Shown: in pieces, positions 1-12,254 of the stretch
How the letters are laid out: each line of letters starts with the position of its first letter
How positions within the stretch are numbered: position 1 is the stretch's first letter
From: Cunninghamella blakesleeana
Taxonomy: Eukaryota > Mucoromycota > Mucoromycetes > Mucorales > Cunninghamellaceae
Direction: 5' to 3'
Assembly: GCA_017871115.1 (NCBI GenBank)
Contig: JAFCIZ010000005.1
Location: 1,844,501 to 1,908,500, forward strand
Length of the DNA: 64,000 nt
Translations under genes and position numbers: made by a program
The notes under the pieces: generated by a model
The model's database searches: none
What the model saw: the letters and a program-made list of their open reading frames with translations, nothing else
Told to the model about the DNA's origin: nothing

Positions 1-91
1 AATATAAAGGAGAAGGGATGGAATAGCTAATGAATAAATATATAATAATGATGATGATAATAATTATAAAATAAATAAATAAAGGATGATA

Positions 92-92
<1 letters not shown>

Positions 93-124
<32 letters not shown>
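93..124. repeat. (AT)n microsatellite
   Basis: A run of alternating A and T of about 30 bases lies downstream of the GATA-factor stop codon, in its likely 3' flank. It is simple sequence with no visible coding content. Confidence 0.9.
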
Positions 125-134
<10 letters not shown>

Positions 135-169
135 CGTATATTTATAATAAAAGTATATGAACGAGCAAT

Positions 170-2851
170 TTAACTACGTTTAAGTAAAGTTAAAACAGTA
201 GCAGCTTCAACAGCGTCCACACCCATAGATAAAGAAAACTCATTACCCCAAGGTGCTCTATCCAATACTGAAACATCCGCTGTATGACGCCTGGGACGGC
301 TTGATGATGATGTTGAAGGTGGTGAAGATTGTGTTTCATTTCTTAACGATCCCCATTCCCCTTGATGTTGGTACGAGTGGTAATGCTGATGTTGATGTTG
401 TTGGTTTTGGTTTGATATGATAGAGTGATGATTGGTTATATCCATATTTGATATCATTGAATGTGATCTTGCATGTGGAGGTGGAGGTGGGGATGATAAC
501 GATGAAAAGACTTCATAGTATTGTTGACGGTGATGATGATCTCCTTCATGAATACTTAATTGCCTTGCTGCCATGATGTTGTGTCTCATTCTTTCATCTT
601 CATCATAATCATCGTAATAGCTATTTTTTTTGATTTTATTATTCGTATTTTCTTCATAGCTATATTCATCATCATCTTGATCATTCTCTTCTTCATAATC
701 ATCCTCATCTTCATCTTCATCATCGTCTTCTTCACCTTCTTCTTCATCCTCTTCTTCTTCTTCTTCAATACCATCATCTATTTCCATCATGAATTGATTT
801 TCTTGTTTTTTAACTTTAATTCTCTTATCCTTTTTAACATGTATTTCATTATGTTGCTTTCTTTTCTTTTGTTGATCCTTTACGGCTGTATTATTACTGC
901 TATTATTTCGATGGGATGAGACGGTGGAAACTTTCGTATCGTTTACATTTGTTTTTGCAGACGGTAATGGTTTATCACATAATATTTTCCCATGTTTCCA
1001 TTTAACGCCACATGCATTACAGAGTGTGCCAGCACCCTCAGGACCACGACGCCACATAGGGGTTGTTTTTGATCCACAATAAGAACATTTTCTTCCATTG
1101 CCATTGGCTGAATTATTTCTATGATTTGTTGTTGTTAATATGGATGAAGTGGAGGTTGATGAAAATACAGTTGTTGTTGAATTTGGATGAGATGTCAAAG
1201 TACGAGAATTAGGAGTAGAAATAGAATTCGTATGCTTGGAGACTATTTTATTATCTTCGTCTACTGATTTTGTTTTCATCATACTCACGTTATTATTTCG
1301 AGTCATTTCATTTTGATTGTGAGAACCTAATTCAAATAAATAAATAAGTAAAGAAAAATAAATAAAGATTAGATATATTTAATCTAAAATGACTAAAAAA
1401 ATAAACATAAAATTATATCAAGTACTTTTGCGTTTTCCTCTACTTATTGTTGCTTTTGATTCTACTGTCATTACTGATTCTGAAGATTTTTTTGTTCTTG
1501 TTACTTTTTCCATAGCCAATAACTCTTTTTGTCTATTAGACACACCTTCAGTATGAATTTTCATCTATTCAAACATATAAATAATTAATAAACAAGAAGG
1601 AACTCCTATTTTACACTACAATTTTTTTCATTTATATAAATATTACCAATTTTATAATAGTATTGTAATAAACTTCAAAATCAGCTACTGTTTGTTTAAT
1701 TGCCAAATATAAATCCTTGGGTATATTAAATAAAGATAGATGTATAACATAGCGGTTTTCATTGATTGTATCTTGTGATGGTGATGATGATTTAATGCCA
1801 GAAGGGTTTGATTTTGTTGAGAGATGTTGTAAACTTGTGTAACTTGTCTGCTTTTCAATTTTAGAGTGTTGGTTCTTGTTTATAGAGTTTACTAATTGGT
1901 TATCATCTATATGAAACGAACAAAATAACTAAAATAATAATAACCACATAAATATAAATAATCATACATATAATAATAATAACAATGATAATAATAATAA
2001 TAATAAAATATGATATCATATTAAAGGAGAGAGAAAAAAAAAGAGTTATTACCTCATATGGAGCATTTTCATTTACAGTTTCCACAAGAGCATTTGATGG
2101 AAAAAGGTATAAGTGTTGATGTTTGGATAAAGTTTTTGTTTGTGTATCAAGAGACATCACCACATTATATTTCATATTATTATTATTATTATTATTATTA
2201 TTGTTTTCAAAAAGGGAATAGGCTGATATTGATGATGAATTGCTCGTATTTTTTGTCGTTATTTCATTATCATTATAAAGTTGATGTATGGTAGAGTTTA
2301 TTGTAGTAGTTGTATCAGAACAAGAATAAGAGGGGTTATAAGGGACTAGAAAAAATGCTACATTCAGTGATCCATGCGAATTTGTTCTAAGACCACAAAC
2401 ACCGAGGAACCGGCCGCGATCGTCTTTTTGTTCGTTGAGATCATTAGTAGTTAACACAAAAGGTTGAAATAAATTAGTTAACCAAGATGAACTATTAATA
2501 TAAATATAATAAAATATAATAATATTATTTTACATATGTACATATATGTTAATATCATAGAAGCTTATATTAAACAACGAGTCTATTGTTGATTTCATAT
2601 TTTTGATGTGCTTAGTTATGATGATAATATCCTTTTTTTAAAGCGTGTATAGTTTCTTTTATTATTATTACTTAAAGTTATGTTCTATTGACCAGTATAC
2701 GTTATTATATTTTAGTCCTTCTTTGTCTTTTATATTTTCATTCTTTATGAGCACACGCACACACACATACATATATATAATAGTAATAATCTTACCTCTG
2801 ATCATTAATCTGAACTGTTTCACTATTTTCATTTGATGATTCAATAGACAT
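170..2851 (-). CDS. GATA-type zinc-finger transcription factor, five exons
   Basis: Probable nuclear DNA-binding regulator. The model joins exons 2851-2796, 2491-2053, 1928-1647, 1564-1426 and 1326-170, all phase-consistent, giving about 690 residues. One GATA finger (Cys-X2-Cys-X18-Cys-X2-Cys, residues about 386-411, with [10 protein letters not shown] and LCNACG) is followed by a basic patch, a long Glu/Asp run and His/Gln/Ser-rich low complexity. The N-terminal 280 residues ([29 protein letters not shown]) look folded, but I do not recognise the family. The X18 spacing is found in some fungal GATA proteins; assignment to nitrogen, light or histone-gene regulators would be guesswork. The start is ATG 2851 in a 56-base first exon. 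The 304-base first intron is longer than its neighbours, so a further small exon is possible. Retention of the last intron (1425-1327) gives an early TGA at 1420-1418 and a protein without the finger. Confidence 0.8.
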
Positions 2852-3740
2852 CCCAGAGAATACGTTACGTCGGTTACAAGAATAGCAAAATAAATAAATA
2901 AAAAGAGAACTGTACTCTTTTCAAGAATAACGTAAAAAAGTAATAATAAAATAAAAGGCTAAAAATGAAATAATAACAATAAGATGAAGGAAAAAGGAAA
3001 GAAAAGAAATACAAAGTTAAAATAAAGGCACTCATTGCATTTTTAAGAAAAATTAACAGGCGGGTTTTTAATTTGATCTTCCCTACAAAACATTTGTAGC
3101 CTTTTTTTAAAAAAAATAGACAATAAACCAAACCAATATTTTTTTACAAATTGTAATAAATTGAAACAATAAAATTAACTAAATTAAAATTAACTCATTT
3201 ATTTTATTTTATTTTATACTTTCTTTAATTATCTTTTTATTTTTTTAGCTTTATAATAGTATGTAATAATGATGATACTAGAAGTAAAGAAAAAATGAAA
3301 TAATAAAATAGGTGATTATATATATATATATAATTATACATCAAAAGATCCTAAACTTTCTATTTCTATTGTAACTAAATATAAGCTTATATATAATTTA
3401 TGGTAGTTTAATATTCTATTACATTTTGTATTTTTTTTGACTATTTTTTAATCCGGTCAAAAAAATTTAAACACCGAATTTCATTTTCTAGGAGAGTTGG
3501 ACAATCGAATGTATTTTCTTTTTCCTTCCTGATAATTATTTGTAAATGTAAGGCCCACCCATATTGAACGATTAAAAATAATAAAACACATGATAAAACG
3601 ATTTATATTGCAATGTATAACGATAATATAGATGGATGGATATGATGAAAGGATGGATGGATATTAATTATATTTTATTTATTTATTTTTTATATATTTA
3701 TATTTTATTTTGATATCATGCTTGAATAATTTTAATATAG
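2852..3740. promoter_or_regulatory. Divergent intergenic region between GATA factor and RPS2
   Basis: An AT-rich spacer of 889 bases between two divergently transcribed genes, so it should hold both promoters. The only GC-richer patch is near 3550 (ggcccaccc), about 190 bases before the RPS2 start codon. I see no convincing coding or RNA gene. Confidence 0.5.
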
Positions 3741-4793
3741 ATGGCTGATTCTGCTCCTCGTGGTGGTAAGAATCTATCTATATTTATATATATGTTTATA
3801 AAATAATCACTGATTATATAACAACATACTAAATACAAATACAAATATATATTATTTCTTTTAAACAGGCTTTGGTCGTGGTGGACGTGGTCGCGGTGGT
3901 CGTGGTCGTGGACGTGGTGCTCGCCGTGGCGAAGAAAAGAATGAATGGTAAATAGATTTACATATATATATATATATATATATGCGTGTGAAACAAAAAA
4001 CCTATCAATCAAAAATCAATAGTTTTTTGTGATGAAAATAATATAAATAAATTATAAACAAAAAAATGAATAAAACATGAAATAAAATATAAATTGAAGT
4101 ATTCAGTTACTAAGACAAAAATAAATTAAATATAGGGTTCCTGTTACCAAACTCGGTCGTCTTGTTAAAGCTGGTAAAATCAAGTCTATTGAAGAAATCT
4201 ACTTGTTCTCTTTACCTATCAAAGAATATCAAATTGTTGATTATTTCTTACCTAAACTCCAAGATCAAGTTATGAAGATCATGCCTGTTCAAAAACAAAC
4301 CCGTGCTGGTCAACGTACTCGTTTCAAGGCCTTTGTTGTTATTGGTGATGGTGATGGTCATGTCGGTCTTGGTGTTAAATGTTCTAAAGAAGTAGCTACC
4401 TCCATCCGTGGTGCTATCATTTTAGCCAAGTTATCCATTATCCCTGTTCGTCGTGGTTTCTGGGGCTCTTCTCTTGGTGAACCTCACACTGTCCCTTGTA
4501 AAGTCACTGGTAAGTGTGGTTCTTCCGTCTGCCGTCTTATTCCTGCTCCTCGTGGTACTGGTATTGTCGGTGCTCCCGTCCCCAAGAAAGTTCTTCAATT
4601 GGCCGGTATCACTGATTGTTATACCTCCTCTCGTGGTTCTACCCGTACCTTAGGTAACTTTGTTAAGGCTACCTTTGCTGCTATTGGTAACACTTATGGT
4701 TTCTTAACTCCTGATCTTTGGACTGAAACTGAATTCACTAAGGCTCCTTACCAAGAATTCACCGACTTCCTCTCTCAAAAGCAACGCAAGTAA
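3741..4793 (+). CDS. RPS2: Small-subunit ribosomal protein uS5 (RPS2)
   Basis: Cytosolic 40S ribosomal protein acting near the mRNA entry and decoding region. Exons 3741-3765, 3869-3947 and 4136-4793 join in phase to give 253 residues, the usual size for eukaryotic uS5. The N-terminus carries a Gly-Arg tract ([17 protein letters not shown], residues about 9-25), typical of eukaryotic RPS2 and a known type of arginine-methylation target. The uS5 core follows, with [35 protein letters not shown] and the C-terminal part with [17 protein letters not shown]. The long third exon uses C-ending codons more than neighbouring genes do, as expected for a highly expressed gene. Confidence 0.97.
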
Positions 4794-5401
4794 AATAATG
4801 AATTTTTTTTTATAATAAAAAAATTTAATTAATGTACAATTTGTTCATAACAAAAAAAACAAAAAAAGAGTCTTCGTAATTTTTTTATATATAGTCATTT
4901 ATTATTGTTATTTTTTTTTGTGTGTGCTTTTAAAACCTCAAATAAATATATTTATTTACAATCAATTCAATCCATTAATAATAATAATAATAATTTTATA
5001 ATATGTGGAATGAAAAAAAGAATGCATATCATGAATGGTTTTTTTAAATCTTAATTTTTATAATTATTTCCTTGTCCAATAGGATATCAATATTTTAACA
5101 TACTTATTTTTTACTCCCAAACATGGATAAGATGTTTATATAGTGAGTATTTTAATTATTTTATAATATAAACATTATGTTTTGTACATGAATAATTAGT
5201 TTTATAAAATATATTTTAAAAGATGAAATAAAAGGTAATGAACGAAAAAAGTGTTCACTTTTGGAAAAAAGAAATGCCTGGGTTTTAAAAAAAAATAAAT
5301 ACGCAATAAGGTTTAGTTTTTTTTTCTCCCTCTTTCACTCTTTTTTAACCCATATCTTTTGTTTATTATAGTAATTATTATTATTATTTTGCATAAAAAA
5401 G
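4794..5401. other. Intergenic region between RPS2 and OMA1
   Basis: 608 AT-rich bases holding the RPS2 3' end and the OMA1 promoter. T-rich tracts precede the OMA1 start. I see no gene. Confidence 0.5.
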
Positions 5402-6705
5402 ATGTCATTTTTATTATTTAGTAAAAGCTCCATTCAACCATTCAAATCTATTAATAATAAATTAACGGCAACTACAACAACAACAGCAAAGTCATTATTT
5501 TCACTACCTATTTTAAAAAGATCCTATGCTTTCTACCAACCACCACCTTCACTTATTCCAAGACCGAGCCCAAGGTATTCCAATAACTACCAACGATTTC
5601 GACAATCGCAACCATTTTATCAATCAAAACGTTTATGGGTTACAGTAGGAACAGGCACTGTATTGTTTGGTGGTTATTACGTTACTCATTTAGAAAAAGT
5701 TCCAATAAGTGGAAGAACACGATTTATGGATATTACACCAAGGCAAGAAGAAGCTATGGCCAAACAAGCTTATGCTGAGGTTATGAATCATTACGGCAAC
5801 CGTATTTTATCAAAAAATCATCCTTATACGCGTTTTGTGACAAGAGTGGCAAAAAGATTAATTCAAGTATCTGGTATGGAAGATTTAAGCTGGGAATTTT
5901 ATGTTATTGATTCACCTGAAAGAAAGTAAGTTTATATATAAAATAATATGAAATGAAAAATGGTAATAAAAAAGAGCCATGTCTATATATGTATATACAT
6001 GTACATATTAACATATACATTTATATATATATATATTAGTGCTTTTGTATTACCTGGTGGTAAAGTATTTGTTTTTACTGGTATATTACCTATTGTTGAA
6101 AATGAAGATGGCATGGCAGCGGTATTAGGACATGAAATATCTCATCAAATAGCTCGACACAGTGCTGAGAAATTAAGCTTTGCGAAAATCTTATTAGCTT
6201 TACAATTAACGTTTGTCTTATTTGGTATTGACCCTAATTTTATATTTAACCAATTTACATTAAATTTTCTAATGATGAAACCTTTCTCCAGAAAATGTGA
6301 AAAAGAGGCTGATACAATGGGGTTGGATATTATGGCACAAGCTTGTTTTAATCCTCGAGAAGCCGTGAATGTATGGAGACGGATGGAGGATGCCTCTTTG
6401 GGTAAAGAAATTCCTCAATTTGCTAGTACTCACCCTAGTCATCAAAACCGTATTGTTTATTTACAAGAAAGAGTAAGTATTTATTTCTATTTTTATTTTA
6501 TTTCATTTCATTTAAGAAATAATAATAGTAATAGTAATAATAATATATATATAATTTATTTAACTCTCATATTTATCCTTTAATTTTTATTTATTTATTA
6601 TTTTAATAGATGCCAGAAGCACTTAATAAAAGAGAAATGAGTGACTGTTCAACTGAAATGCAATTATATTCAGATATGTTTAAACAAGTTAGAAGTAGAT
6701 GGTAA
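5402..6705 (+). CDS. OMA1: OMA1-type mitochondrial inner-membrane metalloendopeptidase
   Basis: M48-family zinc protease of the mitochondrial inner membrane, involved in quality control and stress-induced processing of inner-membrane proteins. Exons 5402-5925, 6040-6472 and 6610-6705 join in phase (350 residues). The N-terminus is Ser/Thr/Lys-rich, lacks acidic residues and looks like a mitochondrial presequence. A hydrophobic segment (WVTVGTGTVLFGGYYV, about residues 78-93) is a likely membrane anchor. The catalytic HExxH is seen as GHEISHQIARH, and the downstream glutamate ligand lies in CEKEADTMGLD. The C-terminal STHPSHQNRI is a conserved OMA1 feature. Confidence 0.93.
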
Positions 6706-6958
6706 AAGAATAAAGTGTAGAATATAGATAGATAAATAATTATATATAAATATATTGTATTTTAATTCAAAAGAAGAGGAATAGTAACAATAAAAAGAAA
6801 ATTGGTATGATTAGTTTTTTTAAATATGATATATAAAATAAAAATGAATGAAAGTCAGTTGAATAATAATAATCACCATCAATATATATATATATAATTA
6901 TATATATAGGAGAAAGTGAAAATAAATAAATAAATAAATAAAAATAACTAGAGATTCG

Positions 6959-9900
6959 TTATTTTGTATTTTTAAAAAAGTGACTCCATTTAAATCCTTT
7001 CGAGAATAAATTCCAAGATTTCATATTATCAGATTTGCTCGGTGATGATAATGATGATAGTTGGAAAGAAGATAAAAATAACGAATTTCTTTTTTTTTTA
7101 GGGTAATTCTTTACATCCACAGAGCTATTTTGATGATGAGATAGGGTGTTTGTTGTTGTGTCTTGTATATTATGATGTATATTTAATGGTAAAGAGTAGG
7201 ATGTTGATAAATGGTAATGATTAGGAGAAGAAGAGAAATGAGTAGAAGAGCTAGGTGAAGATGATGAATTAAATTGTTGATCATTAAACTCCATTGGTGA
7301 CGAAGTAAAAGTGAAAGATGGGTCGTCCATAAATGTAGTATTGGTAGGCGAGATATGAAGTAAAGGAAGACTAAAACGATTTAAACTGGATGATTTGCTT
7401 TGATTGTTATTATTACTATTGTTATTACTATTATGTTGATGAAGGGGTGTATTCATAGGCGAGGAAGAGGAGCTGATATTCTTAAGAGAAAGTGAAGGGA
7501 TAGGTGATGAAGTAGATGTTGATACTGTTGAAGTAGAATACACACTTGATTTACGTTGCCCAGCGGCAGAAAAATGGCGTACGCGTGAAGACAAATAATC
7601 TTTTGTACAAACGTCTTTTAATTTTTGATCTACTGTTTCACGAATGGAGTTTTTACGTTGTGATTTCAAATGGTTTTTAGTAATGGATAGGAGATCTAAC
7701 GAGCTATGTCGTCGCTTTATTTTTGATAAATTTGTAGGTATCGTAGAAGGTAACGATGGATTGTTCATTTCTATCTCTTCTTCTTCATCTTCTTCCTTTT
7801 CTTTATTATATTTCAATCCATTCATATCATTCATTAATAATATAGATGGTGATGAAGTAGACATGGATAGTGGAAATAATACTGATTTTCTTTTTTTATT
7901 TAATAATGAACTTTGTTGTTGTTGTAACTGTTGTGGGTGATACAATATATGTTGATCATAATAATTTGCAGCACTATTTGATCTATGCAATTTATTACGA
8001 GTAGTAAAAGAAGGAGAAGAGGACTGTTTTTCAAGTCGTTGATGTTGGTATATAGAATGAGTGTCTAAAGGATCACGCGATGATGAAGCAAAAGAAGTTA
8101 AAAAATCTGAATTTAAAGAAGATACTAGTCCTTTAGGTGGAGATAATGATTGTTCTTTTTGATAACCTTGAGCCAATTGAATTTTTTTTATCCAGATATG
8201 CTTTTCTTGTATACACGCTGCCTTACAGTGAAATATGTGTTGTTGGCACTTTAAAATAAATTCAGTTTCTATTATTTAATTATTATTATTATTATTATTT
8301 TTAAAAAAGAAACGTCAATTACTACTATTTTCATAATTAAAATATCAGTATTTTTAAAATTTTATTAATATTAATGTATTCGATTATTACCACAGCCATT
8401 ATCTATTAAGACAGCCAAATGTAAAGGAAACCAATGTTTAGGTTCATATAAATTTTGCTTTTTAGGACGAACAAATATAATGTACGTATTAAAAATAAAA
8501 CAACCATAGTATTTTGATTTGAGTGAAGATATATTATTATTAATGTTCTCCTGTTCCAAAGAAGAAAAAAGTGAAGTTGTTACTGTTGGAATAAGCTGGT
8601 TTTGATACTTCATTTCAATAGCACCAGATATAACAAGGCAACCAAGCTGAGCAACTAGCTGCTTTGGTATTCTCCAATCACTTTCCAATCGTTGTATAAA
8701 TCGATTGGTCTTTTCATGTGAATCCCTTATTTCATTTTGTTTATCAATTTCTGTAGCAATATCATACATGCTTTTGAAAGAATAGACTAATAAAGATTGG
8801 GTGGAAGATGTTGAAAAGCATTGGTTAGCGTGTCGTATTATTTCTTTTATTAATAATTGATAGCGACATATTCGTTGAACTGGCTGTATTCGTATTAAAA
8901 TAATAATATATATTTTTTAATAAAAATAATCAAAACGAGAAAGAGAGTTTAAAAAAATTTCTAATTTTTTAGTTTTTAAAAAATTAAATACGGAGTTTGA
9001 TTTTTCAGTTTTTTACCTTAATTAATAAATCTTCAAATCGAATTAACCTTTTATTGTTTATTTTCTCAGAAAAAGGCAATTTGGAAGAGGATTGGCAAAT
9101 AATAAGCATCAATTGACATTGATCGATAAATTCATTCCATTCTGGTTTATTACGATAGTCAGTACATAATTTCCAAGCATCTTCATGCCCTTGACAATAA
9201 TCAATATAAAGTGACATAAACCTGTTTTCAAAATGAAGGAACGATGTAGCAATAGATTTACATTGTTCATCCAATTGATTAACTTCATTTTTCTTTTTCC
9301 CTTGGTCATTATCATCATATTTTATCTTATAAAAAGAATCATATAATTCTTGATGAAAATACAAAATATCTTTTATATTTCGACTTAATATTTCAATGTG
9401 TTCTTTTATAATCCATTTTTGTTGGTGTAAGACTATAATACAAATCTAAAAAAAAAGAAAAACATAAAAGTATAAAAAAATAGATGAAATGCATATTAAT
9501 TAAATAAAAAATCTCGTGCTATCCTATTATTTTATAGAACAATGGCTCTTTCCATATATATATATATATATATAGTTTTTTTTAACATATTTATTTTTAT
9601 ATTGTTCACTTACTTCGACCATAATACTAAGATCATAAATGTAATTTTCTTCGGTTTGATATAATTCATCAATGGCATGAGATAATATTTTATATGGTTT
9701 TTTATCATTATCAATATTTACTTCTACTTTTTCAGATGGTTGTTGTTGATTGGATGAATGAGTAATCATGTCACTTGAAGAAGTAGCAGTATCTGACGAA
9801 GAAGAAGTAGATAACAATGATGATAGTGCGGATGGGGTATTATTATTTTGTAGATCATTTTGATTTTTTTGAATTTTTAATTGGCAGCAAGAAGAATTAT

Positions 9901-10021
9901 TACAACAACAAGATGGAAGTGTAATATAATAATATACAGAGTGTGAACAAGGTGATGAACTTAAATTATGGTGATAGTGATGATTTATTGGTTGGTATGA
10001 AAATCCTTGCTGGTGCTGCAT
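6959..10021 (-). CDS. Rho guanine-nucleotide exchange factor (DH-PH), four exons
   Basis: Predicted activator of Rho/Cdc42-family GTPases in polarity and cell-wall signalling. Exons 10021-9614, 9445-9017, 8883-8391 and 8268-6959 join in phase (about 879 residues). The DH domain starts near residue 118 (ILSHAIDELYQTEENYIYDL) and includes the hallmark PVQRICRYQLLIKEI at residue 280. A PH domain follows, with CFIFNTYIIFVRPKK and the closing helix KHIWIKKIQ near residue 460. The first 110 residues are His/Ser-rich with a Cys cluster (SCCCNNSSCC). The C-terminal 400 residues are Ser/Asn-rich, likely disordered and phosphorylated. No other domain (CNH, SH3, BAR) is visible, so I do not assign it to Rom2, Cdc24 or Bem-type subfamilies. 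Confidence 0.9.
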
Positions 10022-10609
10022 TTTTTTTTAGAAAATATAATATTTATAAAGGAATGGAATGGGAAAGAAAGGATTATAAAATGATTGAAATAAAAATGAA
10101 AATGAAAATGAAAAAGCAAGATTAAGAATAAAAAAATATTTTATTTTTTTTTTAAAAAAAAGAGAAAAATATATAAATATAGAATAGAGAAGGGGAGTAC
10201 GTTAAAGATCAACTCAGGAGGTTATATCGAACTCATTACTAGTACTAAAGATAGGTTATATAAGAATTACCGAAGTTGGGGTAGTTTTATTATATATACA
10301 CGTGTAATAGTTTAGCATATAATCCTTTTATAAACGGTTCATTTATTTTCCCCTTTGTTCTTATATGGTAACTTTTTGATAATCAATATATGCATTTTTC
10401 AATTGAGTTTTAATTTTTCTTATTCTTTTTTTTTTTCTTTTGGCAGAGAAAAAATAAAAGATGAGTCATGGGTAGTAAAAAAATTATATTTTTCCACCAA
10501 TTTAATTTTTCTTTTTCTTTTTTTCTTTTTTTTCTCTCTCTCTTATACTTTTTAATTTTATTTTCTCTTTTTTTTCATAACCGTATTTTTTTCTTGTTTA
10601 TTTATTAAA
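10022..10609. promoter_or_regulatory. Divergent intergenic region between RhoGEF and aminotransferase
   Basis: 588 bases between divergent genes. It contains a mixed-composition patch near 10200-10290 and long T-rich tracts immediately before the aminotransferase ATG. I see no gene. Confidence 0.5.
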
Positions 10610-11930
10610 ATGGTCGTTCCTCCCAGTGATAAAATAGATTGGGCTAACGTTGGCTTCCAATATCGGGATACAAATGGTTATATCAAATATACTTGGACAA
10701 AAGAAAAAGGTTGGGATAATGGTGTATTTGAAACCGATCCTTTTTTCAAAATTCATATATGCGCGACAGCTTTAAACTATGGTCAGGAAGTAAAGTCATT
10801 TATATACAAATAAATAAAATGAAATATAATATTAACAATAATCAACCAACCAACTAACTTTTTTATTCTTTTATTATTACCATTATAAAATAGTGTTTTG
10901 AAGGATTAAAAGCTTTTCGTGATAGTGACAACAAAGTACGTATTTTTAGACCTTCTGTCAATGCTGAACGTATGCAACGTAGCGCTGATATGGCTTATAT
11001 GCCTCGTGTACCCGTGGAAATTTTTGAAACAGCTGTGAAAAGAATGGTAGAGGCTAATCTTGAGTTCGTCCCTCCCAAAGAGTCCGGTGGTTCCATGTAT
11101 ATTCGTCCTCTTTTATTTGGTAGTGGTCCTTTTATTGGAATGGGTCCTGCTCCTGAGTTCACTTTTCTTGTCTTTGGAATGCCTGTTGGAAATTATTATA
11201 AAGATGGTGTTAAGCCTGTAGATGCTTATGTTATAGAAGATTTTGATCGAAGTAAGTAATATATATACGTTATTACTGCCAAATAGGAAAAAAGAAAAAA
11301 AGAAATGAAAAAAAGAAAGAAAGAAGAAAAGAGAGGTTTTTATTAAAATATTTCTTGTTTTTTTTACCATTATTTTTTTGCTTTTTTAAAAAAGCTGCTC
11401 CAAAAGGTACTGGTGCAACAAAAGTTGGAGGTAATTACGCACCAACCTTTAAACCAATGCATGATGCAAAAGAACTTGGATTTCCCATCACTTTACATTT
11501 AGACAGTAAAACCAACACTTATATTGATGAATTCTCGACATCAAATTTTGTAGCATTAACACACCCTGATCCTGTTACTGGAAAAATCAAATTTGTTACA
11601 CCCGACGCCAATACTATTTTAAGATCAGTCACTCGTCTTTCCTTGGAAGATATTGCTAGTCAAAAGTTAGGGTGGGAAATAGAAGAACGTCAAGTGAAAT
11701 TTGAAGAATTGGAACAAAATAAATTTGCTGAAGTGGCTGCAGTAGGTACAGCAGCTATTTTAACACCTATTAAAAAAGTGGTGCGTGGGGATAAAACTAT
11801 TCTTATTGGTGATGGAAATCAAACAGAGATTGGGAGTGGGTTTGCTCAATTATATAAAATTTATCGCGGCATTCAATCTGGAGATATAGAAGATTCTTTC
11901 GGTTGGATGTGGCCTGCTGAAGGATTATAG
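10610..11930 (+). CDS. Branched-chain amino-acid aminotransferase (class IV PLP enzyme)
   Basis: Transfers the amino group between Val/Leu/Ile and 2-oxoglutarate. Exons 10610-10789, 10894-11251 and 11395-11930 join in phase (357 residues), the usual length of eukaryotic-type branched-chain aminotransferases. Diagnostic stretches are CFEGLKAFR with VRIFRPSVNAERM, SGGSMYIRPLLFGS, the PLP-lysine region GTGATKVGGNYAP, and NTILRSVTRLSLEDIA. No mitochondrial presequence is obvious, so a cytosolic form is likely, but related secondary-metabolite enzymes share this fold. The next gene downstream on the same strand resembles a valine-catabolism hydrolase. Confidence 0.92.
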
Positions 11931-12254
11931 ATTATATTTATATTTTATTTATCGTTCATTTGATAGCTTAAAATTGAAGATATTAAAAATACACACATAT
12001 ATATCCAATAGTTTAAATGATTCGTAAGACTTTGAACTTTGTTTAAATTGATTAAAAATCTATATTATGATTGGCACAAAATAAAGTTGATCAAAACATA
12101 TTCTGGGTTTTATTTCTTAAAAAAAATATAAATGCTCTAAAAAAATATAGCTTTTTTTTTTTTGAGAAAATTAAAGCGCCTTTTATTTTTCTTTCCTTTC
12201 CTTTCTGTTAACTTTTTTTTTTTTTTTTTTTTACTTCTGTAATATATTATTATA
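11931..12254. other. Spacer between aminotransferase and crotonase-like gene
   Basis: 324 AT-rich bases with long T tracts directly before the ATG at 12255. I see no gene. Confidence 0.5.

Noticed and set aside
560..919. Long hydrophobic plus-strand frame
   Set aside because: It is the reverse complement of the Asp/Glu-rich and Lys-rich coding sequence of the GATA factor. Hydrophobicity is an artefact of opposite-strand reading.
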